From assembly GCF_050947875.1 (NCBI RefSeq), contig NC_134574.1, positions 156,757,534-156,821,533 on the forward strand: a stretch of DNA of 64,000 nt. The letters are read 5' to 3'. Made by a program: the position numbers and the translations under genes. The DNA comes from Dermacentor variabilis. Its lineage: Eukaryota > Arthropoda > Arachnida > Ixodida > Ixodidae. Positions 23,531 through 38,960 of this stretch are shown piece by piece; position 1 is the first letter of the stretch, and every line of letters begins with the position of its first letter. The notes beneath the pieces were generated by a model that saw only the letters and a program-made list of their open reading frames with translations, was not told the DNA's origin and did no database searches.

Positions 23531-24152
23531 CCCGGCATAGAGTTTCTCACTATGACACCTATAGAGGGAAATCTGGCGCCACCGTCTATGGGAGCTCCCT
23601 AAGGAGCGCTGTGCCGTCATAAGAATGACGGTATATGTGCCTGCGAGGCTTGTGTTGGCTGTTGTTGCAAGAGGCTTCGTCTAAAACGTGGATATGGCTA
23701 CAGAAATAACGCGTTCTTAAAGTAAAATCTTCATAAAATGTTTCCATTCACGCAAATGGCATCTTCCAGTGAAGTTTACTCACCTACAATGCATAACCAA
23801 GCGAAGAAAAGCAAGAACAGACGACAAACTGTTCCAAAGCGAGCGCGAATCTTGTCGTCTGTCCTCCAACTTTAGCGCCCGCTGATACTTTTTACGTTTC
23901 ATATAATTGTACATGCAATAACAAGTTCTCATAGTTAAACATGTTTTTGTGTAATAACATAGCTAAAACTGCTTTTTACGTGCTGTTTTAGTAGAAAATT
24001 AATCACTGTGATAGAAGGAACGGTGCTTGCCTGGCCCTCCGAGAACGATGCCAATCCGAAGTCGCAATATACCGGCATTCCCATGCATAGCGCAGCGCAG
24101 CAACGCCAGATTTCCCTCTAGGTGATAGGCTGAGAAACTCTATCTGTCCCGG
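23531..24152. mobile_element. 0.62-kb non-autonomous DNA transposon with ~48-bp terminal inverted repeats
   Basis: The left end 23531-23578 and the reverse complement of 24104-24152 share CCGG-A-ATAGAGTTTCTCA, then a short variable patch, then ACACCTATAGAGGGAAATCTGGCG (left) against TCACCTAGAGGGAAATCTGGCG. The interior has a hairpin-like pair ACAGACGACAA / TTGTCGTCTGT (23817-23863) and no coding frame. Target duplication is not obvious. Confidence 0.75.
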
Positions 24153-24630
24153 TGAAGTCGCATATTAGAGCGCATGATAGTACGAAATCAAATTACCGGA
24201 GAGAAGTCTCACCACGAGAAGCCAACGAACAGGAGACAAAATCACGAGAGAAGTCTGTCGCTTTAGAGTTCACGTCTGCGAGAGCTGCCAGCATATGACG
24301 GTTCAATACCGCGTCGGAATGAACGGGTTGTATACACACGGACTTGGCTCTGAACAACGTGAGTCTGGTGAAACGATTTGCCTTTGCGACAGCGCAAGTA
24401 GATCCTATTTAAATAAATTAGTGCTCTATGGATGCAGCGTCCGCAACGATTACGCGCACAGTCCCATTACATCCACGCGTTTACAACGCAATAATGCCGG
24501 GCAGTATAGGCCGATAAAGGCGTGGTAAATTGCGTAATAGAAATAAATGCGCGAGAACGTCTGAAGCGCTGACAAGCACGAAGGGTATAGACAAATTCGT
24601 GTACTACGAAGCGTTGCCATCGTTGCCATC
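24153..24630. other. Non-coding, nothing recognised
   Basis: Short frames only. Confidence 0.4.
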
Positions 24631-24644
24631 GTTGCCATGGTAAC
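24631..24644. promoter_or_regulatory. Palindromic X-box motif at the end of a GTTGCCATC run
   Basis: GTTGCCATGGTAAC fits the RFX X-box consensus perfectly. Two GTTGCCATC units (24613-24630) precede it, so the motif may have arisen from that small tandem. No associated gene is visible. Confidence 0.35.
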
Positions 24645-24720
24645 CGAAGGAATCATAAAGGTGTTTTATTCTTCCTTTTATTCCTTTTAACGGGTTAGCA
24701 TTACGAGTGTCAAAGCGGGA

Positions 24721-24727
<7 letters not shown>

Positions 24728-24780
<53 letters not shown>
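24728..24780. repeat. (TA)n tract
   Basis: About 50 bp of TA repeat. Confidence 0.95.
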
Positions 24781-24785
<5 letters not shown>

Positions 24786-24839
24786 TCTCAGGTAACTTGT
24801 GCCAAGGTAATATTGTTTGCCGTCGGTTGGAGCAAGTCA

Positions 24840-25030
24840 ATTTTTTTTCTACTTCGCAAAAGTTACATAATTAGTTGTTATTAATTAACTAACGTGTCAA
24901 ATATTACAATCAGAGCAAAATGGTCATTGACAAAATTGTAGGCCATCATGAATTCCCGATCCATTGCTCAACATGCGTTACATCAAAGTTTTTTTTTTTT
25001 TTTTTTCTAGCGTTAAACACGAAAAACGCG
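24840..25030 (+). repeat. Dispersed AT-rich repeat, copy 1
   Basis: The order AATTAACTAACGTG, ATTACAATCAGAGCAAAATGG, GTAGGCCATCATGAATTCCC and GATCCATTGCTCAACATGCG is followed by a poly-T run. Diverged matches in the same order occur at 49990-50130, and partly at 52540-52700. It has no coding content. Confidence 0.5.
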
Positions 25031-25866
25031 CAAATTAACCTTATGCTTTTCTTGGGTTCCTTGCCTACTGGGTTCATGTGGTCATACATATATATAAGCG
25101 CAGTCGATAGCGCTTAGACAGATATAGTTCCAAAGTGCATGACGAGGCTAAGAAGACTTCGCTTGAAAACATTGAAGATACACTGTAACGATAAATTCCG
25201 TTTCTTAGACATGTTTTTTATAAAGTCAGGTGTTGCTACAACTGCAGGGCTACACAACCTAACAAAGCGAAGTTTATTTGCACATTAGAGAATGTAAATC
25301 CGCAAGAGCTGCGGCGCGGCTTTTCTTCCGCATAACGAAAAAAAGAAAAATGCCAACAGCACATTAGTGTATGCTTTCACAGTTGGGCCGCGAAGGGCCT
25401 GACAGACATATTGCTACCGCGAAACGACAACAGCAACCTTGCGCGAGAGAACAATGTTCTTTAACAAAAGAAAGAAAAAAAAAACAACTTTACTTAGCTA
25501 AACGGTAACAGTAAACAGATTTATTATTTCTCTCTGCTGTTCCTTCAGAAGACGCAACCTCTTTGTGCCACAGCCCAGAGAATATACATTTCCTGGCGCG
25601 CTCCCTTACCCGTCTACACGTCTTTTCGATATCACCGAGTCGCGAACGCATTTGACTGTAGTATAAACAAACCTGCACTATATAAATATACATATAGTTG
25701 TGAATGTTATCTCGACTCGTCCACATAAACCCCAGGAAGCGGTGCAAAGGCTGGCGTCGAAGGAAGCTGCATTCCAAGTCACAATTTTTCTTCGACTTCT
25801 TTTAAAGCGGATAGCTTGCTTTGGCTATTTCGGCCGTTTTAGTGGCGGTCGGTCCTTGACCACCCA
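25031..25866. other. Non-coding stretch, nothing recognised
   Basis: Mixed DNA with short A runs. A minus-strand frame 25777-25490 has no domain. Confidence 0.4.
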
Positions 25867-25868
25867 TA

Positions 25869-26073
25869 CACTGTAGAATCATGTACACCCTTAAAAGTCA
25901 ATAACGGTGTAATTTGGTCTATTTAGCTAACAGATTTACACCCAAAAACGGAAAAAGAAAGACAGACGTTAATGCGCACTATACCGTGCCGCCCGTGGTG
26001 TCTGTTTCTGGGTGCAAGGGTCTGCGTTACATATATCTACACCAGTTTTAAAGGTGTACAAGATTTTTCAGTG
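25869..26073. mobile_element. Long variant of the CACTG-ended MITE family
   Basis: The left end CACTGTAGAATCATGTACACC and the right end (complement) CACTGAAAAATCTTGTACACC match closely. TA dinucleotides flank both sides (25867-25868 and 26074-26075). The core differs from the 160-bp members, so this is a sister subtype of about 205 bp. Confidence 0.7.
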
Positions 26074-26145
26074 TAAAAAGGTGTCAATGCAAAGGGCACT
26101 ACACATACGCAAAACCGAGCCCCGGGGGCACGTTCGCCGAACGTG

Positions 26146-26308
26146 CACTGTAAAATAAGCTACACCCTTAAAAGTGAAAAACGGTGTAAATATGTCTATA
26201 ACTCACACCCTTAGGGTGCATGTTATCGAAATTACACTCTAAGGGTGTGAGTTACAGACACGTTTGCACCCTTTTTTCCCTTTTAAGGGTGTAAATTATT
26301 TTACAGCC
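26146..26308. mobile_element. CACTG-ended palindromic MITE
   Basis: Both arms (about 70 bp each) carry CACTGTAAAATAA, TACACCCTTAAAAGTGAAAA and ATAACTCACACCCTTAGGGT or their complements, meeting at a short centre. The element can fold along nearly its whole length. It has no coding capacity. Flanks are not TA here, so the ends have decayed. Confidence 0.85.
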
Positions 26309-28543
<2,235 letters not shown>

Positions 28544-28595
28544 CGGTAACCGAGCGCTTCCTCGGCTGGGGCTTGTCCTGTTTTCGCCGTGACAT
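28544..28595 (-). CDS. First coding exon of a NuRD-recruiting zinc-finger regulator (FOG/SALL/BCL11 type)
   Basis: The exon encodes MSRRKQDKPQPRKRSVT plus one base, then GTAAGT. MSRRKQxxP at the extreme N terminus is the short motif by which FOG/ZFPM, SALL and BCL11 zinc-finger proteins bind the RBBP4/7 subunit of the NuRD repressor complex. In those families it likewise sits on a short first coding exon followed by a long intron. The start is supported by an in-frame stop 117 bases upstream (28712-28710), no intervening in-frame ATG, and a G at -3. An out-of-frame ATG lies five bases upstream. The basic KRS after the motif slightly favours FOG/ZFPM, but family cannot be decided from 17 residues. 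The zinc-finger exons would lie toward lower coordinates, and none is recognised before base 1. CpG-rich DNA upstream supports a real gene start. Confidence 0.75.
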
Positions 28596-31090
28596 GGCAT
28601 CGGCGTTGTCCAGTTTGGCGTCGTCAACCCCGGAGTCAAACAGCAGTTCACGCGGGGCGCGACAGCCGAACTGAGCCCGTGGCCACTTCAGACCTGGGCC
28701 GAGAGGACCTCAAACTCCGCTCCACAAAGAAACGAAACGAAAAGAAAAAATAAAGCTTTTCACACAACGCCCGCGACCGCTGTCACCGTCGGCGACCGTT
28801 GGACACGTAACACCGGCGAAGCCGATGAAAGAAGCGAGCCGTCGACGCTGTCCACACGCGACGATCTCGCCGGTAACGCGCCGCGAACATCCAATCCTCG
28901 GGCACGGCGGCTGCAGTACTCGCCGTATCGCAGCGGAGTTGTCGCACTGTCACGACGACATCAAAGTCGCCGCCGACGGTTAAAATTGACAGACAGACGA
29001 CCGTCGTTCACTACACGTTCACTTGCAGTATCGATGATGATGGCGAAGTCTGTCCGGCAGCGAGCCGTGAGTGGGCGAAATTCGCGGCCGCGTCACAAGG
29101 TCAGATTCAGGGTTCGATCTTTTGGCCGCAGACGTGATGATGCGATCTCCGTTGTTTCGCTTTTGTTTACGTTGTCGCCGTCTACGAGACTCCGGTCGGT
29201 CCTCGACACCCTCGACGTGAGGTCCCCGATATTAGTTCGAATTGCCTGATCGTCTGTTCTCGGTCACATTTATTTCGTGTTTTCGAGTCAGGATTACGCA
29301 CTCTGCGAACTTTCACGATTGAAAAATACCAAATAAAAACAAAGCGTACGAAGTGCGGGATAAACAAGAACCTTCTTCCGGATTGCGTCCGGGAGGAGGT
29401 TGTCACAAGTTGAGTGACAGCCCTTTTCTTTTACTTTTTTAACTTTCGGCGGGAAAGGGTTTCTTTCCTAAAGCGGCGGTGGAAAGGGTAAAGGTAACAT
29501 AGAAATGAACGCCGGCACGGTAGCAATTAGGGTATAGCACGTTTCTTTTTTCTTTCTTTTTGCAAGACTCCCAGAGCGCGCTACTAACACGTTCGTGTTT
29601 TTCCGGCCGCCCCAACCGGTATGTCACGTGCGATAAAAACTGACGTACGCTATTCAGTCGTCGCCGACTGTTTGAGATTGCAGAACGGGACCAGGACGAC
29701 AGCTTCTCTGAGGGTTCACAAGATTTGTGGGCACAACTTCGCTTACGACGCTTTTCTCCTCCGAATGCGGGAGGAACGAACGTTGAACGAATCGGGCGAA
29801 GGGTTGTTACAGGTGTGAGTGTCCCGTTAGCGGACGACTTCGAGAGGAAGGATGGAAGGGTGTCTACGAAAAAATGCCGTTGCAACCCTCTCTCTCTCTC
29901 CCGCCTCGGCAAAGCACTGCACACAACGACACCGACAACGACGACACGCTGGCTATAAGAGGATCACAACACGAATCGTTGCCGCAAACACACGCGGCGC
30001 TGCTGCACATCCCCTCCGCTACGAGAATCACTCGGATGTCACTCGTTGACACGCGGTGCTGTCACACTCCGGAGCTCACCACCGAGTAACGGAAGCACAC
30101 ACTGGCACGCACAACACCGACGACACTGCAGACGGTCGGAGCAGACGATTTTTTCGGCGACATCGTCTGCGAACCCGCCGCAGCCGTTGTCTCGTCGTCT
30201 GCTACGGCGGGGCACTCCAGGACTCCGGTCCGCCACGCGACGCCGCGGGCCCGATGCAGCGCGCGAGAACCACGTTGCCGCCGGCGCTTCTCTTCTCCCT
30301 CGGACACGACGGGGACACACAAGCAAACCGTCGTCGTCGACGCGGACGATGTCGCGCAGAACGAAAGGGGAGGAGTCGATCGGGAGACTCGGAAGGAGAA
30401 GAAACAAAAAAATCAAAGTGAAGCAAAACACTCCGCGGTGCTGGTGGCGGGGGGGAGGAAAGGGCGAGAGAAACAGAAACAAAGCAAAGAAACACGACCA
30501 CGCACGCCGCCCCGGCGCGTCCGTGTCTCTCGCCGGGCTTGTCCGCGAGCTCGGCTAGGCTCGCGCGCGCGCAACGCGGTCTCTCTACGGCGACTCGCCG
30601 CTGGCTGGAGCGTTTTTCGACCCCCCCACCCCTCGCTGTGTTTTTTTTTTTCTCTTCTTTTTCCTCCCCCCACCCTCAGGCCTGACGCCGTACTTCTAGC
30701 CACGGCAGCAGCAGCAGCAGGAGGCGAGCCTTCCCTTCTCCAACGTGCACAGCGCACAGCGAAGCGTCGCTCTCTCTCTCTTTCGCCGGCGGGCCGCGGC
30801 TGGAGGAGAGGGAGAGAGGCAGTAGAAGGGAGAGATGGAGAGGAGGAGTTCAGTCGCGGGGACAGCGGTCACCGCGAGTGCGGCGCGGACCGTGCGCCCT
30901 CTTTCGAGCGGCGCTGCAGCGGCGAGCGCGTTGCCCAGGGGCGGTGCTTTTGCGGCGGCGCCTGGCTACCGCGCCGCCCGGGCCGGGCGGCTCGCTGTTT
31001 GACGACGACGTTCGCGTGGCCGACGGGGCGCCAGGCGTTGTGGAGCGCTACGCGGGCGAGCGACCGCCGACGCCGATGTGACGTCTGATG
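28545..31090 (-). promoter_or_regulatory. CpG island and presumed promoter/5'UTR of the zinc-finger-regulator gene
   Basis: About 2.5 kb of GC- and CpG-rich DNA, sharply different from both flanks. It has CT-rich blocks (29890-29902, 30768-30785), a CAG run (30706-30720) and a C-rich tract (30619-30631). The transcription start is not placed: the exon at 28595 has no acceptor, so at least part of this is 5'UTR. Long open frames on both strands here are expected in stop-poor GC-rich DNA and show no domain. A divergent gene on the plus strand cannot be excluded. Confidence 0.6.
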
Positions 31091-32439
31091 CGCCGCGAAA
31101 CTTGTAGACGTGCCCATACGGCTGCTGCTACTGCTGCAGCCGCCGCAGCGGCTCTTCGAATTGTGCTCCCCAGCTCGGCTAATGTCACCGGTCACGGAAA
31201 GCGAGCGGCCTGCCCAAGTAGCAAGCATGCATGTAGCGAAGCCTAAGCCCGTGCACGCCTTTATGGGGTGTGTCATGACAGCTCGAGGCGAAATGCGTGC
31301 TCTAAACAAGCGGCCGTGCCTGTAGACATGCGCGATATGTCAGAGCAGTGCGTGCAGAGCACGCACGCGGTAGGAAGGGTACCACGTGCTGCTGTGTTTA
31401 TATCGGAATACGAGGCAGGCTGCCTCGTCGACCGTAGTGCGAGGTGCCTCGGGCAGGTGAATCGGAGCTACTGCGAATAATAGCTAGATAAATACATACA
31501 TAAAAACAAGACGTCAATGCACCACATCTGATGCTGTACAGTAGCGAGCGACCCTTCTCGAGGTATCTGTGTCACTTAGTGGTAAAAAAAAAGGGGGGGG
31601 GGAAGGGGCTGGCGATAGTTGCAGTATTTCATTATAGAGCAGTGACAACAGATTCCGGTTAAAAAGAAAAGAAGGAATTCCTGTATTCACATAGTACAAA
31701 TGTACGGGAAACAGACGCAGACGCCGGCACTAACATGAATTTTTTACGTTGAAGTCAGAGTAGTCTAATTAAAAAAAAAAATTAAGGAAAGAAAACTGCT
31801 CTGCCTGCCAGAAGAAAATTGGCTGTTTGTAGCAGTAAAATCCAAATCGTACTTCATTGAAATAGTAATGAAGTGTTATATCATGGCAAATATATTTTGA
31901 CGCGCATTCTCTAGGCGTTCCATAAAAAGTGCTGAATTCGATGTCATGATTGCTGAACAAGACAAATGTCTACAAGGGTAGATTACAATGAGCAATTAAA
32001 CAAAACTTCGTCTCCTGATCCTTCTCCCTCTCTCTCTCTCTCTCTTGCTGTAATAGGTAATTGCTAACAGAATCGCAGCGTAAAAAAAGTCCCATCTGCT
32101 TCAGATATTTCGTCGTTTAATACGTCCTCTTCAACTTGGGCATCAATTTTACAGCGTGACCTAACTCCTAGGTGAGGTCACGGTGACCCAACTTGGCAGC
32201 AACGTGGTGTCACAAACCAAGTATTACGCTCCCTAACCAGGGATAAGACTGGATAAAAGTTACTCCCTGTTGTAGTTTCTTTAACAGCCTACAGCACGGT
32301 CCACTTTTAACGGGCACATCGAGAGCTTCTTTGTAATGCTGTGTTGTTTCGACTGTTATGTACGTGAGTGTATGTAGAGCAAGGACTTTATCATTTCATG
32401 ATCATGAAAATTGAGAGAAAGAGATAAAAAAAAAAACGG
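31091..32439. other. Non-coding stretch, nothing recognised
   Basis: GC content falls steadily to AT-rich DNA. Short poly-A and poly-G runs lie at 31582-31600. Confidence 0.45.
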
Positions 32440-32545
32440 AAACGTTGGGAGGTTAACAAGATGTCACCTAGTTAGCTGCCCTATACTGCGGGAGAGGGAA
32501 TAGGGGCAGAAAGACAAAGAAAAAAGAGAGAAGGAAAGGAAGAAA
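32440..32545 (-). mobile_element. LINE family-A 3'-UTR fragment
   Basis: The plus strand reads GGGAGGTTAACAAGATGTCACC, then GTTAGCTGCCCTATACTGCG, then a purine-rich run: the inverted family-A tail. Confidence 0.6.
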
Positions 32546-33330
32546 GGTTGAAACGCGCCCACACGCATAACAACGTTCATCGCGCAGTCACAGGCGGTCG
32601 CAGAGCTGAAGTGCCTGCGAGCATCAAAGCATCTTCGTCTTTCTCCATGTTTAAAAATTCAATAAAACGCTATCGTTTGAGTAAATACCCTAATTTGATA
32701 TGCATTCGTATATTCTAACTTTCTTCAATGGTGTTTGTAATAAACTTATGGAATAATGATACAGAACTTTCTTTAATGTAACTTCAGTTGTATGGCTTCG
32801 CTGTTTTTCTCCATCTTGATTCTGGTTATGTAGATGAGACATTTATGATAGCTTGAACTGCTATTTTAGCTTTCTATGTCTTAAGTGAAGTGATTATTTT
32901 ACCTTTGTATTTCCTTATTTACGTATTTTTAGTGTTCGTTCGGTTTTCTATTGTCTTCCTTGAGTTTTGATTTTTCCTGCTAGTTGGTGATTTGTTTCCG
33001 TCAATCATCCATGGAGGGTTCCAGTACGGTTACCTGACCCTCTTTTGCACATTCTATTTCTGTTATCATGCTTTGATAAACTCAAATAAACTTGAACAAA
33101 CTTGAAAAAAGCAAGTGAAAAAAAAATGCTTTTAGGCAGTTTGACGAAGCTCTCACCTCTTGCAACTTGACGACTGGTCAGCATTACGTCACAGGCCTGT
33201 CGAACGATACCTCATTTGACAAATTGCGTAAAATTCGCTTAGGTTGAAAACTGCGAACGATATAACCGCATTGAAAACATTAACGAAAACACAAAACTTT
33301 GCGATGAATGCCTGATTGCCATGGCACGCA

Positions 33331-33333
<3 letters not shown>
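32546..33333. other. AT-rich non-coding; possible LINE 3'-UTR at 32640-33110
   Basis: The stretch ends GATAAACTCAAATAAACTTGAACAAACTTG, which looks like a retroelement tail with short tandem units, but no coding remnant is visible. Confidence 0.35.

Positions 33334-33410
<77 letters not shown>
33334..33410. repeat. (TA)n tract
   Basis: About 75 bp of TA ending in a short CA run. Confidence 0.97.
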
Positions 33411-33422
<12 letters not shown>

Positions 33423-33424
33423 AC

Positions 33425-35034
<1,610 letters not shown>

Positions 35035-35165
35035 GAACTCCTTCCTTCTCCTCCTCCTCTCTCCGAGTACCCGCCGAAGGTCGGTGCCTCGACCGAAACG
35101 TCAGTAAAGCACCTCATCACACACAGTCGAGCACAAGATTTTACTGAACGCGAGATCTGAGAAAA
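35035..35165 (+). mobile_element. Fragment with Penelope-like hammerhead-type motif
   Basis: GGTCG (35079-35083) and CGACC (35090-35094) form a stem followed by GAAACGTC (35095-35102), as in the element at 15618-15656. The 5' core reads CCGAAG in place of CUGANGA, so this copy is degenerate. AGTAAAGCACC follows. The element's limits are not clear. Confidence 0.4.
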
Positions 35166-35333
35166 AGCTGAATCCATTTATTAATCTAGTATTCGCATTT
35201 GCAGCCTCTACTAGTATATGTGAACAACGTTCGGTTTTACTGACTACTGTTACAGGCACTGGAGTACTGACTACTATTAGGAAAGTGAACGTGTTCTGAG
35301 ATCCCGTCGTCCGCAAACCATCGTGGTTGACTG

Positions 35334-36892
<1,559 letters not shown>

Positions 36893-37245
36893 ATATCATA
36901 AGAAGCCAACAGACAAAGACACCAAGGGCAACAAAGGGGAAATTATTTATTCTTACTAAATGAATGAAAGAGATGTTAAATTAATGGAAATAAAAGTGGA
37001 TGAATAAACAACCTTCTGCAGGAGGGAAACGATCCCACATCTTTGCATTTACAGCGTCTACTAGTATACGAGGGTCTTGAACCCGGCAACCTTGGTGCCT
37101 TCAGGTAGCACGTGTGGGTTTGTTGACCAATTGCCTTCACCGAAAAAGATCATGTACTCGTGACGCCTGCGGTAGAAAGGATGTTCCACATCCGCCGCCA
37201 ATGTTTGTGAGTGGTGGCGCTGGCTAAAACTCACGGGGTTAGTTC
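36893..37245 (-). mobile_element. Family-2 SINE-like element, minus-strand, partly decayed
   Basis: The minus strand ends GTTGGCTTCTTATGATATG like the copy at 21.8 kb. It keeps a damaged tRNA-like 3' half (GATGTGGGATCGTTTCCCTCC) and a long 5' portion with GGCGGATGTGGAACATCCTT and GGTTCAAGACCCTCGTATAC. It lies head to head with the next copy. Confidence 0.6.
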
Positions 37246-37487
37246 TAGTAGTCATACATAGATACCCCAGGAAATGGATGGAGGAACGGCGCCGCGGTAG
37301 CTCAATTAGTAGAACATCGCACGCGTAATGCGAAGACGTGGCATCGTTCCCCACCTGCGGCAAGTTGTATTTTCATCCACTTTCATTTCCATTAATTTAT
37401 CAATTCTTTAATACAGTTAGTAAGCACAAGTGATTTCCCCTATGTTGTACTTGGTGACTTTGCTTGTTGGCTTCTTATGATATGATT
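37246..37487 (+). mobile_element. Family-2 SINE-like element, plus strand, with tRNA-Thr-like body
   Basis: The leader GATACCCCAGGAAATGGATGG precedes a tRNA-like body at 37291-37361: acceptor GCCGCGG/CTGCGGC, anticodon loop CGCGTAA with G33, CGT anticodon. The tail region TTGGCTTCTTATGATATGAT ends in a TA run. Body length and order match the minus-strand copy at 21804-22052. Confidence 0.75.
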
Positions 37488-37870
37488 ATATATATATACA
37501 TATATATGAAACAAAAGTGTATCCACATCAGCGCTTTTTAATTTTTTACTAATCCCACTTGTCGACTTGACGCTGGAAATATCATAAATGAAAACCCGAG
37601 ACCTTCTGGCCAAACGGTGCGTATTTTCTGTTTCATCTGCGGACGCCATCTTGTGATTCTCTATATTTTCGTAGAAACGTAGCGGGGAGAACGAGTGATC
37701 AAAGAATGATAAAATGAGAAAAAGATTGAATAACAAGAAAAAAAAAGGCAGCTCGTAGCACGTTCCGTTACCGTTTGCACAATAGCGACATAAACTAAAT
37801 CTCGCCAAAGAAAATTAAAGGCAAAAAAAAAAAAGAAACTTCAGTCAGGGAGCTTCAACGAAAAGCCAAA
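37488..37870. other. Non-coding, AT-rich
   Basis: Poly-A patches at 37738-37746 and 37825-37836. No gene seen. Confidence 0.4.
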
Positions 37871-38960
37871 CCTCACAAGGAGTTCTCGCCCATCGCATAG
37901 AGCCATCTACATTGTTCGCGGACCGTAACTGGACCCCGGGCAGAGCGCGCGAGAACGGTAAACTCGCCTCGCACTTCAACCTCACGCTCGGAATCGTCGG
38001 TTCTGAATCTCCTTTCTTCTTCCGCGAAGGCCGAGGAGCCCAACTTCCCAGCTTCCTCTTCGTCCTTCAAGGTTTTCTTCCTCTTCCTCCAACTTCCCGA
38101 CACCCACCGCAGATCGCTAGTTGACGCGCCTCTTACGGGACACTCCAAGCACCTAGCTGGGCTTCTTTTTCCTTTCTCAACAGCAGCGGTCCCTACCCAG
38201 AGACCGGACTAAACCAGGAACCTTTCTTCCTTCGTCCCGCTCTCTCTCTCTCTTTCGTTTTTCTTTAGAACCTCGCCATCAATGCATCCCCACACCCCAC
38301 GCTTACTCACTCTCTCAGGTGACGCAACCGACGCTCCAGATTCCCATGGTCGTCTGCATTTTTCCGCACCTCACCACCGCGGCCGCCGTCTCGGCCCGAT
38401 CTCCACGTACACCCAGGCCACCCCGTCGCCGTCGGCACACCCCTCCTCCCGTTACACGACCCTCCCCTCCCCCCTACTCTTCGCAGACACTCTCCGACCT
38501 TCCCGTATGTCCTCGACCAAAAAACGCCCCATTTTTGGTGCTTTTCTGGGACCTCTTGGCATCTCTCCCCACCGGCCTTTCCTTTGCCCCGCGTCCCCGC
38601 CAAGGTCTTAGGCCTAACGTGGCGACCCCCACAATTTCCTTCCCTCCGTCCGTCTGCTTCTCCCCGTAGAAAACAGCGTCATAGAAGTGCTCCTTTCGGT
38701 TGTCGTCTGCTACGTCTCGCGCGGTTTTGCCCTCTTTCGGCGATGGCGTGCAGTCGGTGTCTGGCCCAGGAAGCACCGTTGTTGTCGGGCACACGCTTTT
38801 CTTCGCCCAACTTCCCTGTTGGATCCCCATGATTCCCTCGGCCACCTTTAGTCTCTTCTTTGTTATTTTTATATTCCGTGCCCTCACTTCCTCTTTTCGG
38901 CCCCCAGCGTCCCGTTTTTTCTTTCTCTGCATATCCTCACCTATAGCTTGTCTGAGAAGT
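37871..38960. other. Pyrimidine-rich, CpG-containing stretch of unknown nature
   Basis: The plus strand is strongly C+T-rich for about 1 kb, with CT runs (38242-38253) and C-rich blocks (38430-38475). Frames on both strands reach 90-150 codons, but composition explains this and no domain appears. Candidates are a promoter/5'UTR or a LINE 3' region. I make no call. Confidence 0.35.

Noticed and set aside
30438..31088. 216-codon plus-strand open frame, the longest in the CpG island
   Set aside because: GC-rich DNA is poor in stop codons. The translation is arginine/proline-rich low-complexity sequence with no domain, and frames of similar length exist on the other strand.
38474..38932. 152-codon minus-strand frame, lysine/glycine-rich
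   Set aside because: Explained by purine-rich composition of that strand. No domain is recognised.
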